Positions 25,790-35,505 of a DNA stretch of 64,000 nt are shown in pieces (the first letter of the stretch is position 1; each line of letters begins with the position of its first letter). The stretch comes from an uncultured Porphyromonadaceae bacterium (GTDB lineage Bacteria; Bacteroidota; Bacteroidia; Bacteroidales; Muribaculaceae). Location: positions 1 to 64,000 of the forward strand of contig CAJKBH010000013.1 in the NCBI GenBank assembly GCA_905198125.1. The letters run 5' to 3'. The position numbers were made by a program, and so were the translations under genes. The notes beneath the pieces were generated by a model, which was given only the letters and a program-made list of their open reading frames with translations, had not been told where the DNA came from and made no database searches.

Positions 25790-27083
25790 CAGGCTCTTCA
25801 TGACGTCATGTATGGCCACGCTGACCGTATTCGGCATGGCCGCGCAGTCCGGAAGCTGGAAAGGGGAACTTAAGGTAGGTGGCACTACGCTGCCTATCAT
25901 ATTTAACTTTTCGACTGAAGGATGCACTCTGGATTCACCGGCGCAGGGAGCCAAAGGGATTCCGGCCAAATGGACTCCCGACACATCCGGCAAGGTTTCA
26001 GTACAGATTCCGGTAATTAACGGTTCGTTCGAAGGGAAGTTGACGGGCGATTCCATTCCCGGCAAGTTCACACAGTATGGATACTCCGTGCCATTGACAC
26101 TCCGACCGGGAGAAGTAAAGCTAAACCGCCCTCAGACACCCAAACCGCCATACCCGTACACCACCGAGGAGGTATCGTTCAAAAATGACGATGCCATCCT
26201 TAGTGGCACACTTACGCTGCCCGAAAACTACACAAAGAATACGCCGGCACTCGTCATGGTTACAGGCAGCGGATTACAGAATCGTGACGAAGAAGCGTTC
26301 GGACACAAACCGTTTGCCGTTATTGCCGATGCCCTCGCGCGTCAGGGAATAGCCACCCTTCGATACGATGACCGAGGATTTGGCGAATCAACCGGAGACG
26401 TCATTAGCAGCACCATAGACGATTTCAAGAACGATGCTGCGGCCGGCATCAGGTTACTTTGTAAACGTTTCAAACATGTAGGTGTTCTTGGCCATAGCGA
26501 AGGCGGAACAATAGCCATGATGCTTGCAGCCGACAAGGCCGTGGATTTCGCAATATCACTTGCAGGCATGACCGTAAGCGGCAAGGAACTGTTGCTACGC
26601 CAGAATCGGGATGCTCTTGCCGGAATCGGATTGAGTTCTGATTTAGTCGATATTTATTGCAAACATCTGTCCGATGGAATGGATGCGGTCATAGCCGGCA
26701 AAGATCCTGAACCATTCAACGACACGCAACTTCCGGCAGCCCTTAATCAGAATCTCAACAAGGCATTCCAAGAGTTCGCGACACCGTATATGCGCTCGTT
26801 TATCCGGCTTTCTGCCAAGGATAATCTTGCCAAGACATCCATTCCGCTTTTGGCTTTAAACGGCACGAAGGACACCCAGGTGGATTATGTCAGTAATCTC
26901 GCCGCAGTCAAGGCCCTTGCATCCAGCAAACCATTTACAGTCAAGCCATACGAAGGACTGAATCATTTCTTCCAGCACGCCGAAACCGGCTCTGTTGATG
27001 AATACGGCAAAATCGAAGAAACCATTTCCCCCGAAGTCCTTTCCGACATCATCACCTGGATCAAAGAACGATTTCTAAGATAG
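25782..27083 (+). CDS. Secreted alpha/beta hydrolase
   Basis: A 433-aa exported hydrolase. The start at ATG 25782 overlaps the epimerase stop and gives a signal peptide (about 1-21, ending GMAAQ); ATG 25800 is an alternative. Residues 25-110 form an N-terminal beta-rich domain, and the alpha/beta-hydrolase fold covers about 140-433. The nucleophile elbow is GHSEGG, the oxyanion region is VMVTGSGLQNRDEE, and a histidine near the end (GLNHFF) completes the likely triad. Similar proteins act as esterases or peptidases; the substrate cannot be told. The frame also stays open upstream inside the epimerase gene, but that part is not coding. Confidence 0.82.
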   Translation: MPNRLFMTSCMATLTVFGMAAQSGSWKGELKVGGTTLPIIFNFSTEGCTLDSPAQGAKGIPAKWTPDTSGKVSVQIPVINGSFEGKLTGDSIPGKFTQYGYSVPLTLRPGEVKLNRPQTPKPPYPYTTEEVSFKNDDAILSGTLTLPENYTKNTPALVMVTGSGLQNRDEEAFGHKPFAVIADALARQGIATLRYDDRGFGESTGDVISSTIDDFKNDAAAGIRLLCKRFKHVGVLGHSEGGTIAMMLAADKAVDFAISLAGMTVSGKELLLRQNRDALAGIGLSSDLVDIYCKHLSDGMDAVIAGKDPEPFNDTQLPAALNQNLNKAFQEFATPYMRSFIRLSAKDNLAKTSIPLLALNGTKDTQVDYVSNLAAVKALASSKPFTVKPYEGLNHFFQHAETGSVDEYGKIEETISPEVLSDIITWIKERFLR

Positions 27084-27086
27084 TAC

Positions 27087-27980
27087 TTATTTTGTGCCGG
27101 CAATGTAATCAAGATATATAATTAGCCTGTTATCAAACACATATATTTCGCCACTTATATTTCTATCAATTTTAAAACAATAGCCTTCCTGTCGTTCGGA
27201 ACCATCTGTGGATTTTATTATTCGATTGGATAAATCAATTCCCCAGGATTTAAGTTTCCGGACAATTTTCTCTAATTTTGAATCTGGATTAACGTTTTGA
27301 GAAGAAGAATAATAACCATATCTCATGGGATTATATGTAGACTTGAAAAACGTTACATCAACATCAAATATTTCATCCAATAATTCAATTGGTCGATTTA
27401 TTAAAAATTCTGTTCTGTCCTCAGAATTATTATATCTATTATAAGTTAGACGATATTCATTACAAAAGTTTTTAAACGATGTAACAGTTAATTCACCCAT
27501 AGGTATATTTATATCAAATGGGTGTATGATAGTCTTAAAGAAACTTTCCTTACTATCGATTGAGGGATGCCACACGTTGTTTGAAGTGTTTCTTTGCGTA
27601 ACATTTTGTGATGCTTTGGTTAAGTTACTACTTGAACCTTTCTTCGAGCCTCTGCGAATATACTTTGAGCCATTTAATAAAATGGTGTTGTTGTCTATTA
27701 TTGAAATTGTTTTATAAGTTACTTTATTATTGGGCCATACCCATATCAACGTGTTCTCATCTGCAAGATACCAGGTAAAGTCGCCCAACGAATCTTCAAA
27801 CAGGACGATTGAAGTCATTATTGATCCTGTCCCGTCGGCATTATACTTATCCCATCCGAGTATATCTGAATTTTCTTCATACCATTCTCCTACGATAATT
27901 TGTTTAACTTCGTTGATGCTACGTGCAAATGATACTAACGAGCAAGAAACTACGAATAGAATTAAAAGATATTTTTTCAT
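27087..27980 (-). CDS. Hypothetical secreted protein, AT-rich
   Basis: A 297-aa protein with a signal peptide (1-19, ending VSFA). The first mature part (IVGEWYEENSDILGWDKYNADGTG and WYLADENTLIWVW) looks like a lipocalin-type beta-barrel start. A Ser/Asn/Gln-rich linker near 115-130 precedes a second domain that I do not recognise. Upstream in-frame ATG codons overlap the likely promoter, so the ATG at 27980 is preferred. Base composition is strikingly AT-rich beside its neighbours, a sign of transfer or relaxed selection. It converges with the hydrolase gene, the two stops being 3 nt apart. Confidence 0.72.
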   Translation of the reverse strand: MKKYLLILFVVSCSLVSFARSINEVKQIIVGEWYEENSDILGWDKYNADGTGSIMTSIVLFEDSLGDFTWYLADENTLIWVWPNNKVTYKTISIIDNNTILLNGSKYIRRGSKKGSSSNLTKASQNVTQRNTSNNVWHPSIDSKESFFKTIIHPFDINIPMGELTVTSFKNFCNEYRLTYNRYNNSEDRTEFLINRPIELLDEIFDVDVTFFKSTYNPMRYGYYSSSQNVNPDSKLEKIVRKLKSWGIDLSNRIIKSTDGSERQEGYCFKIDRNISGEIYVFDNRLIIYLDYIAGTK

Positions 27981-27997
27981 GATGGCTGATTTTCCTA

Positions 27998-28026
27998 CAA
28001 AAATACTACTTTTTATGAATTTACAA
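27998..28026 (-). promoter_or_regulatory. Promoter of the AT-rich secreted protein gene
   Basis: On the minus strand, TTG (28024-28026), 18 nt, then TATTTTTG (28005 to 27998). This places the transcript start roughly 10-15 nt before the ATG at 27980. Confidence 0.55.
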
Positions 28027-28079
28027 CTCAACCACATATTTTATTCCAATATTTACATATTGATTATAAAAATAACATC

Positions 28080-28120
28080 GCACAGAACGGCCGGTATGAG
28101 CATACCGAAACGTGCTGTGC
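28080..28120 (-). terminator. Hairpin terminator after the Wzi-like gene
   Basis: GCACAG (28080-28085) pairs with CTGTGC (28115-28120), and inside it CGGTAT pairs with ATACCG around a GAGC loop. Read on the minus strand the structure is followed by a T-rich stretch. It lies 65 nt beyond the stop of the gene at 28185. Confidence 0.7.
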
Positions 28121-28184
28121 GTTGCCTTGTTTAATTAATCGAATGAACTTGCTATACTTCAGACGGCCCTCTGATTCTCAAAAA

Positions 28185-29669
28185 TCAGAATTTGATGAAG
28201 CCGGTCTTGGAGATGGTGATGCCGAAGCCGGCGCTCTTGCCGATAAGGTTGCCGTTGTCAAGAGCGAAAGTCAAAGTGCCTTCCCAGCCCTTCAGCTTGG
28301 CGGGATGCCAGCTGGCCTGCACCAACATACTGAAGTCATGCAACACGTGTCTGGTAGGTTTTGAATAAGTACCCCAGCTGTTGATGCCGCTCATACGCAG
28401 TTTCCATGATACCTGCCTGGTGGGATCTCCCTTCAGTCCGATGTTCCATGCGTCTATGCGGTTATGCAGGAATTCATTCTGGTGGCCGGCATTGTAAATG
28501 GGGGAAATCAGGAACGGATTGCCCATTGCATACCCGAAATTAGACCAGGTCTGATAGATATAATGGTTGTAATACTGATCGACCGAAGAAACCTGATGGT
28601 TCAGCGCAGGAGTATGGTCGTAATAAGCGGGACCGGACTGATCGCGTGTTGTAATGTATTCTATTACGGCTTCTGAAATGAAAGGATTTTTAGGCATGTG
28701 TCCTTCGAGTCCCCACAGGCCGTCCTTCCAGGGATAATCGAAGAACAGCATGGAATGATCCTCGAAGAAATGCTGATAATATGCCTTGACACTCCAGCCA
28801 TTAGGATCATACCAGCCTAACGCGAATGTCCAGTTGCCTAAGAAGTTGCCCTGAACATTCAGCTGTTCGCCCATCGGCGTCGATGACTCGCCCCCGAGGG
28901 GAATCATGCCTTTGATCCATGCCTTTAAGTCGGACGGATTCTTACGTTTAGACCAGCCGTCCTTCTCAGAATATGTATATGTGGTGCCTCCGAACTGTGA
29001 ATCCATTCGTAATCCCAATTCACCCACAAGAGGGAACTGTCGTTTGTCGCCGAACTTGATATAGATGGCGCGCGTGCAATATAGTTGATTCAGCGTATAG
29101 GCCGATCCATACTCCCGATAGTGATCTTTCATCCAGCGATGCTGGGTGAACATGCCATATCCGATATATCCTTTCACGGCAAACCATCCCTTACAGCCCC
29201 ATACATCGGCATAATCGAATATCCCTATACGAAACTGTGGAATAGGTCGGGCATTGCTCGATGCAGTAAGATTCCCGGATGAAAGGTCTGACGTCATCAA
29301 GTCTCCGGGCATCTCCTTCTGACCGATCATCGCGTTAAGACAGCGGTACTTAACCTCGGCATATATCTGCTGAGGAATGAACGCCTCCTGGAAATTGTAA
29401 GCGCCACCCAGTTCGACACCTGCGCCCCAGGAAAATCTCTTGTCATGGTCCAGATCATGGAAGATGCCGGCGCGAATCCAGCCATTATTTTTTTGTAATC
29501 CGGAGAAACCGTAATGATCGCTTACCATCCAGAATGGTGTGTGTGCTCCGTCGCTGAATGTAACGCCTATCTCACCCCGATACCGAAGTGAGTCTCCAAA
29601 TTCACGTCCGAAAGCTGGAACCAATGAGCATGATGCAAGCAACAGGCCTATAACAAGTAATTTCTTCAT
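28185..29669 (-). CDS. Wzi-like capsule-assembly outer-membrane protein
   Basis: A 494-aa protein with a signal peptide (about 1-21, ending VPAFG) and a long series of amphipathic strands. Pieces such as RYRGEIGVTFSDGAHTPFWM, and the C-terminal YQTWSNFGYAMGNPFLISP, match the Bacteroidetes Wzi-type family. Wzi proteins are barrels that help attach capsule to the outer membrane. The terminal Phe (GFIKF) suits an outer-membrane barrel. In-frame ATG codons further upstream would spoil the signal peptide, so ATG 29669 is chosen. The nearby UDP-uronate genes could feed the polysaccharide it handles, but no glycosyltransferase cluster is present. Confidence 0.75.
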   Translation of the reverse strand: MKKLLVIGLLLASCSLVPAFGREFGDSLRYRGEIGVTFSDGAHTPFWMVSDHYGFSGLQKNNGWIRAGIFHDLDHDKRFSWGAGVELGGAYNFQEAFIPQQIYAEVKYRCLNAMIGQKEMPGDLMTSDLSSGNLTASSNARPIPQFRIGIFDYADVWGCKGWFAVKGYIGYGMFTQHRWMKDHYREYGSAYTLNQLYCTRAIYIKFGDKRQFPLVGELGLRMDSQFGGTTYTYSEKDGWSKRKNPSDLKAWIKGMIPLGGESSTPMGEQLNVQGNFLGNWTFALGWYDPNGWSVKAYYQHFFEDHSMLFFDYPWKDGLWGLEGHMPKNPFISEAVIEYITTRDQSGPAYYDHTPALNHQVSSVDQYYNHYIYQTWSNFGYAMGNPFLISPIYNAGHQNEFLHNRIDAWNIGLKGDPTRQVSWKLRMSGINSWGTYSKPTRHVLHDFSMLVQASWHPAKLKGWEGTLTFALDNGNLIGKSAGFGITISKTGFIKF

Positions 29670-29718
29670 AATAATGAAATGATATTGCATATTTAACAAT
29701 ATGCTGACTCTAATGATG

Positions 29719-29751
29719 CAAAATTAATCAAAAATTTTTACATATTGACAA
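29719..29751 (-). promoter_or_regulatory. Promoter of the Wzi-like gene
   Basis: On the minus strand, TTG (29749-29751), a 22-nt spacer and TAATTTTG (29726 to 29719). The predicted leader is about 43 nt. The spacer is one base longer than usual. Confidence 0.6.
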
Positions 29752-29804
29752 TTGCTCGTGCCAAAGATGATAATAAACAGTGCCGGGAGGGCGTTTTTTA
29801 ATGG

Positions 29805-32195
29805 ATGAATAGGTTGTTTACAGGCATAATAATAATGATATTTACAGTTCTTGGACTTAATGCCGAGAACGTGAAGATCAGCGGCAAGGTAATCGACAAC
29901 GAGGACAAGCCGATAGAATTCGGCACAGTACGTGTTGCGGGAACAGCCTTGGGCACCAATACCAATCTGAAAGGAGACTACACTCTGACCATAGCGCAGA
30001 AAGATACCATCGAAATGGTGTTCAGCTGTGTAGGATTCAAGACTGTAAAACATAAACTTGTCAATCCGAAGGGTGATCTTACTCTGAACGTGCGCCTTTA
30101 TCCCATGGATGTAGACCTTAAGGAATTCGAGGTAATCGGTTTCCGCAACAACATCAACGGGATGCAGTCGTTCGATACCGAAAGTTTCAAGCTTTCGCCC
30201 GATGTGTCTGGTGGAAGCGTCGAGGCCATGATCACAACCATGCCCGGCGTGAACTCCAACAACGAGATGTCATCTCAATATTCCGTGCGTGGAGGCACAT
30301 TCGACGAGAACTCGGTGTATATCAACGGAATGGAGGTGTACAGGCCGCAGTTGATACGCTCCGGCCAACAGGAGGGTCTGAGTATCATAAACCCAGATAT
30401 GGTAGGCAACCTTAAATTCTCGACCGGAGGATTCCCGGCTCGATACGCCGACAAAATGTCGTCGGCTCTGGACATAACATATCGCGAGCCTGAGGCACTG
30501 GAGGGGGCAGTATCCGCAAGTCTGATGGGGGGAAGCGTGATGTTCGGACAGAATTCCGGCAAGTTCTCGCAGATACACGGTGCCAGACTGAAAAAGAACA
30601 ATTCTCTGCTGGCAAGCCAGGACACAAAGGGAGAGTATGATCCATTGTTCTTCGACTACCAGACCAATATGACCCTGAAGCCGAACGACCACTGGAGTAT
30701 CAATCTGATGGGAAACATCTCGCTGAATCATTTCAACTTCAAGCCGCACGACCGCGAGACCACTTTCGGCACATCACAGGATGCCAAAAGTTTCCGTGTA
30801 TATTTCGACGGTGCGGAAAGAGACAAGTTCGAGACATATCTCGGTGCGCTGACAGTCAATTATCGTCACAACAAGGCCACAAGTTTTTCGCTCGGAATCG
30901 GAGGATTCCTGAGTAACGAACTGGTAAGCTATGACATATCGGGCGAATACTGGCTTGACCAGGCCGGCACAGGAGGGCCCGAAGGGGTAGGCGGCGAGTT
31001 GGGCGTTGGCAAATATATGGAGCATTCGCGCAACCGCTTGAAATCATCCGTGCTGTCGGTTAATTTCAAAGGCTCAACCCGCTATAAGATAAATAATTTT
31101 GCATACGGCATAGAATATCAGCGGCAGAACTTCCGCGACCGCACCAAGGAATGGGAATGGCGTGACTCCGCAGGCTATTCATTGCCCCATAAGCCCGACG
31201 CACTGCATCTGATATACAACATGAAATCGCACAACGACGCTAATATCAACAGACTGTCGCTGTATGTGGAAGATGCGTTGTATATCACTACCAATTCGGC
31301 TCACATGACGCTGAACGCCGGACTTAGGTTGTCGTACAATTCGTTCAACAAGGAATTTTTAGCCTCCCCGCGTCTTAACTTCACGGCAAGCCCCAACAGC
31401 TTGCCCAACTGGATATTCCGGCTTGGCACTGGCCTTTATTATCAAAGTCCGTTCTATAAGGAATATCGTCAGACCGTGACCGATCCGCTCGGCAACGGAT
31501 CAATCAGGCTGAATCAGAACATCAAATCACCCCGAAGCATTCAGGTCATAGCGGGTGCTGATTTCACATTCCGTGCCATGAACCGCCCGTTCAAGCTGTC
31601 GGGCGAAGTATATTATAAGAATCTGTCGCGACTTATCAGCTATGAGTATGATAATCTGAAGATAGTATATTCAGGCCTCAACGACTCGAAGGGATACACT
31701 ATGGGACTTGACCTGAAACTGTTCGGGCAGTTTGTGGAAGGCTCCGATTCCTGGCTTAGTTTCTCGCTGATGAAGACGCAGCAGACTCTCGACGGCAAGA
31801 AAATGCCGATGCCTTCAGACCAGCGTTATTCGGTATCACTTTACTTCACCGACTATCTGCCACGTTTCCCGAGGCTCAAATTCAGTCTGCGCGGTGTTGT
31901 ATCCGACGGTCTGACCATGACGCCGCCTCATACATCCAGATCCAAGACATACTTCAGGGCTCCCGCCTACAAACGTCTGGACATCGGGGTAAGCTGGCAG
32001 TTCTTCGGCGCTCCGGACCAGAAACCTCATAAGATTTTCAAAAGCATGGTGTTGGCGCTTGATGCCTTCAACCTGCTGGACATAACCAACGTGAGCAGCT
32101 ACTATTGGGTAACGGATGTGAACAATATGCAGTATGCCGTACCCAATTATCTGACGCGCAGACAATTCAATCTGCGTCTTTCAATGGAATTCTAA
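29805..32195 (+). CDS. TonB-dependent outer-membrane receptor
   Basis: A 796-aa receptor. A signal peptide (1-18) is followed by a carboxypeptidase-regulatory-like domain (about 23-105; ISGKVIDNEDKPIEFGTVRV), a TonB plug domain (about 130-230; GVNSNNEMSSQYSVRGG, FSTGGFPARYADKMSS) and a 22-strand-type barrel ending FNLRLSMEF with terminal Phe. It imports a ligand using TonB energy. There is no SusD partner nearby, so this is not a classical glycan SusC; the substrate is unknown. The divergent Wzi-like gene shares the 135-nt intergenic region. The downstream protease gene begins 27 nt after its stop and is likely co-transcribed. Confidence 0.9.
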   Translation: MNRLFTGIIIMIFTVLGLNAENVKISGKVIDNEDKPIEFGTVRVAGTALGTNTNLKGDYTLTIAQKDTIEMVFSCVGFKTVKHKLVNPKGDLTLNVRLYPMDVDLKEFEVIGFRNNINGMQSFDTESFKLSPDVSGGSVEAMITTMPGVNSNNEMSSQYSVRGGTFDENSVYINGMEVYRPQLIRSGQQEGLSIINPDMVGNLKFSTGGFPARYADKMSSALDITYREPEALEGAVSASLMGGSVMFGQNSGKFSQIHGARLKKNNSLLASQDTKGEYDPLFFDYQTNMTLKPNDHWSINLMGNISLNHFNFKPHDRETTFGTSQDAKSFRVYFDGAERDKFETYLGALTVNYRHNKATSFSLGIGGFLSNELVSYDISGEYWLDQAGTGGPEGVGGELGVGKYMEHSRNRLKSSVLSVNFKGSTRYKINNFAYGIEYQRQNFRDRTKEWEWRDSAGYSLPHKPDALHLIYNMKSHNDANINRLSLYVEDALYITTNSAHMTLNAGLRLSYNSFNKEFLASPRLNFTASPNSLPNWIFRLGTGLYYQSPFYKEYRQTVTDPLGNGSIRLNQNIKSPRSIQVIAGADFTFRAMNRPFKLSGEVYYKNLSRLISYEYDNLKIVYSGLNDSKGYTMGLDLKLFGQFVEGSDSWLSFSLMKTQQTLDGKKMPMPSDQRYSVSLYFTDYLPRFPRLKFSLRGVVSDGLTMTPPHTSRSKTYFRAPAYKRLDIGVSWQFFGAPDQKPHKIFKSMVLALDAFNLLDITNVSSYYWVTDVNNMQYAVPNYLTRRQFNLRLSMEF

Positions 32196-32222
32196 TATTG
32201 ACAATTCAAACACTACTATATC

Positions 32223-35200
32223 ATGAACGTACGGATGTTGCTTATAGGGCTTGGATTGACAGCCGCCACCGGCGTAGTCAGCGCAGCCGATTCTCCATTA
32301 TGGTTAAGAAATTCATCTATATCTCCTGACGGGAAACAGATAGCGTTTACCTACAAGGGTGATATTTTCGTAGTCCCCGTCAGTGGTGGCCGAGCCGTTC
32401 AGCTGACCACGAACCAGGCATACGACACCAATCCTATGTGGAGTCCCGACGGCAAGGAGATAGCATTCCAAAGCACCCGCACCACCGGCGGTTACGACAT
32501 ATATGTTATTCCTGCCGAGGGAGGAACATCCCGGCGCATCACTACGGCAAGCGCCTCCGAATCGCTGAGAGCATGGATGAACGACAGCACGTTGCTGTTC
32601 TCCTCACGCCAGATCGGTTCGCCCGTCACTGTGATAAATCCGGCCGTCAACCAGCTGTACACCGTAAATGCAAAGCATCCGGGACGTCCGAAGCTTTATG
32701 CCAACATAAACGCTATGTCCGCGGACTTTGACCGTAACGGCAAAATGGTATACGAGGACAAGAAAGGCTATGAGAACGACTTCCGCAAGCATGAGCGTTC
32801 GTCGGGCACCAACGATATATGGATCAAGGATGGCGCGAAATACACCAAGCTGACCGATTTCAACGGCCACGACAAGAATCCTAATTGGACTGCAAGCGGT
32901 GACATAGTCTATGTCAGCGAGCAGGACGGAACGCTGAACGTATGGAGCATGAAGGGTGACGGTTCGGGCAAGACGCAGCTCACACGGTTCACCGAACATC
33001 CTGTACGTTCGTTGTCTGTCGCCGACAACGGCACAATGGCTTTCAGCTGGAACGGTGAGCTGTATACGCTTGTTCCAGGTGCGGAGCCTCGGAAAGTAAA
33101 CGTCCAGATCATAAGCGATGACTATAATGCGGATCATCAGAAGCGCCTTCTGACCTCCGGAGCAACATACGGTACTCTGTCGCCCGATGGCGAGGAGGTT
33201 GCATTCGTTGTGCGTGGTGATGTCTACGTCACATCGGTAAAATACAAGACTACCCGCCAGATAACCGATACTCCGGGACAGGAACGATATGTCAGCTGGA
33301 GTCCTGACGGCAAGTCGCTTGTTTACGACGGCGAGCGCGATGGACAATGGAAACTGTATATAGCCAAGAACGAGGATTCTGCTTCCAAGGGATTCGCATA
33401 TTCCAAGAAGGTAAGCGAGACTCAGCTTTACGCCCCTGCCGACGGCAAACCTGCACAGCAACCCTCATATAGCCCGGATGGCAAAAAGATAGCATTCCTC
33501 GAAGACCGTCAGGAAATCCGGGTGATTGACCCCAAGACCAAAGCCGTGCATACTGCTTTGGACCGCAAGTATAATTACAGCTACAGTGACGGCGATGTAG
33601 AGTTTTCATGGTCACCTGACAGCAATTGGCTACTTACCAGCTATATCGGCATCGGAGGCTGGAACAATACGGATGTTGCACTTTTGAAAGAAGATGGATC
33701 CGAGGTAGTGGATCTGACTGAAAGCGGATACAGCGACGCCAACTCGCGCTGGGCCATGAAGGGTCGTGCCATCTGCTACGAGACAGGTCGTTACGGTATG
33801 AAAAGCCACGGCAGCTGGGGTAATCAATGGGATGTTGTCATCATGATGCTCAACGGGGATGCCTGGGACGAGTTTAACCGCACCGAGGAGGAAGCGGAAC
33901 TCGACAAGGACCAGGAGAAAGAGAAGAAGGATGACGCCGATTCCAAAGACAAGAAAGACAAGAAAGGGAAGAAGGATAAAAAGGATAAAAAAGACAAGAA
34001 GGACAAGGACAGCGTCAAGCCATTGGAATTCGATCTTGAGAACCGCGCATACCGCACCAAGCGCCTGACAGGTCTGTCCGGTGCATTAGGCGACTATTGG
34101 CTGTCAGAGGATGGAGCTAAGCTATATTACACTATGCGCAACGCCGATGGCAAGACCAATCTTATGGAACGCGACGTACGCGAAGGGGAGACCAAGATAT
34201 TGGTTCCCGGCATTTCCGGAGGGATCGAGGCCGATAAGAAAGGAGAAAAGTTGCTGATGGTGTCACGCAAGGGTATGTACCTCGTAAAACTCAGTGACGG
34301 CTCGAAAGAGGAAATAGAATTTGAGGCGCCCTACAACAACACTCCATCCAAGGAACGTGAATATATCTATCGTCACATGCTCAGCCAGGTCAACGACAAA
34401 TTCTATGACAAAAATCTGCACGGCGTCGACTGGAAGAAATACGGCGAGGCGTATGCACGTTTCCTCCCGCATATCAACAACAATTACGACTTCGCCGACC
34501 TTCTGAGCGAAATTCTCGGAGAACTGAACGCCAGTCATACCGGCGGTTCCTACCGCCCGTCCGGAGCCAAGTGGGACACAGGTAATCTCGGCGCATATTT
34601 CGATGATAATTACGACGGCGCCGGCCTCAGGATTAACGAGGTGCTGAAACGTGGCCCGTTATCGGCCAAGAAATATAACGTGAAGCCCGGTGACGTCATT
34701 ACCGCCATCGACGGCGTGACAATAGAACCGGGAGCCGATTATTTCCCGTTGCTGGAAGGCAAGGCAGACCGCAACGTGATGCTCTCCATGAAGCGTGTAA
34801 ACGGCAAGAACGACACAATCATGGTTAAGCCGGTGGATTATATCCGCGACCTGCAGTACGAGCGCTGGGTGGAACGCAACGAACACATCGTGGACTCAGT
34901 GTCCGGAGGCCGCATAGGATACGTACATATCGAAGGTATGGATTCCGAGTCGTTCAGCAACGTATACAGCAAACTGTTAGGCAAATACCGTAACCGTGAG
35001 GCCGTAGTGGTGGACACCCGCTGGAACGGCGGCGGCTGGCTGCACAACGACGTCGCGCTACTTCTGAGCGGCAAAAAATATGTTGACTATTCTCCGCGCG
35101 GCCAATATGTAGGTTCCGATCCGTTCTCACAATGGACCAAGCAGTCGGTCATGCTGGTTAACGAATCCAATTATTCGGATGCCCACGGCACACCCTACAC

Positions 35201-35465
35201 TTATCAGACACTTAAGATCGGAGACATCGTAGGTGCTCCCATTCCCGGCACAATGACCGCCGTATGGTGGGAAACTCAGGTAGATCCGACCATCGTGTTC
35301 GGTATTCCGCAGGTTACTTCGCTCGACATCAACGGAAAGCCTCTGGAGAATAAGCAGCTCAATCCCGAAGTGATTATTTACAACAATCCCGGTGATGTGG
35401 AGCGCGGACACGATGCACAGCTGGAAGGGGCAGTCCGCCATCTGCTTGACAAACTGAAGAAGTAA
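32223..35465 (+). CDS. Tricorn-like S41 family protease, secreted
   Basis: A 1080-aa exported protease. The order is: signal peptide (1-22, ending VSAA); a PD40/WD40-like beta-propeller (about 30-540) with repeated SPDGKxIAF units; a very Lys/Asp-rich linker (about 560-600); a core domain; a PDZ-like domain (about 790-870; NVKPGDVITAIDGV); and the S41 peptidase domain (about 900-1070). The nucleophile is Ser985 in NESNYSDAHG, and VVDTRWNGGGW is the usual strand motif. Tricorn proteases degrade oligopeptides. Here the protein is periplasmic or extracellular rather than cytosolic. It probably lies in one transcript with the TonB-dependent receptor, hinting at peptide uptake or processing, which is inference. 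Confidence 0.9.
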   Translation: MNVRMLLIGLGLTAATGVVSAADSPLWLRNSSISPDGKQIAFTYKGDIFVVPVSGGRAVQLTTNQAYDTNPMWSPDGKEIAFQSTRTTGGYDIYVIPAEGGTSRRITTASASESLRAWMNDSTLLFSSRQIGSPVTVINPAVNQLYTVNAKHPGRPKLYANINAMSADFDRNGKMVYEDKKGYENDFRKHERSSGTNDIWIKDGAKYTKLTDFNGHDKNPNWTASGDIVYVSEQDGTLNVWSMKGDGSGKTQLTRFTEHPVRSLSVADNGTMAFSWNGELYTLVPGAEPRKVNVQIISDDYNADHQKRLLTSGATYGTLSPDGEEVAFVVRGDVYVTSVKYKTTRQITDTPGQERYVSWSPDGKSLVYDGERDGQWKLYIAKNEDSASKGFAYSKKVSETQLYAPADGKPAQQPSYSPDGKKIAFLEDRQEIRVIDPKTKAVHTALDRKYNYSYSDGDVEFSWSPDSNWLLTSYIGIGGWNNTDVALLKEDGSEVVDLTESGYSDANSRWAMKGRAICYETGRYGMKSHGSWGNQWDVVIMMLNGDAWDEFNRTEEEAELDKDQEKEKKDDADSKDKKDKKGKKDKKDKKDKKDKDSVKPLEFDLENRAYRTKRLTGLSGALGDYWLSEDGAKLYYTMRNADGKTNLMERDVREGETKILVPGISGGIEADKKGEKLLMVSRKGMYLVKLSDGSKEEIEFEAPYNNTPSKEREYIYRHMLSQVNDKFYDKNLHGVDWKKYGEAYARFLPHINNNYDFADLLSEILGELNASHTGGSYRPSGAKWDTGNLGAYFDDNYDGAGLRINEVLKRGPLSAKKYNVKPGDVITAIDGVTIEPGADYFPLLEGKADRNVMLSMKRVNGKNDTIMVKPVDYIRDLQYERWVERNEHIVDSVSGGRIGYVHIEGMDSESFSNVYSKLLGKYRNREAVVVDTRWNGGGWLHNDVALLLSGKKYVDYSPRGQYVGSDPFSQWTKQSVMLVNESNYSDAHGTPYTYQTLKIGDIVGAPIPGTMTAVWWETQVDPTIVFGIPQVTSLDINGKPLENKQLNPEVIIYNNPGDVERGHDAQLEGAVRHLLDKLKK

Positions 35466-35505
35466 CGTTTAAGTCTGTAGGCTGAAACGACATGTAACCA
35501 TTGAA

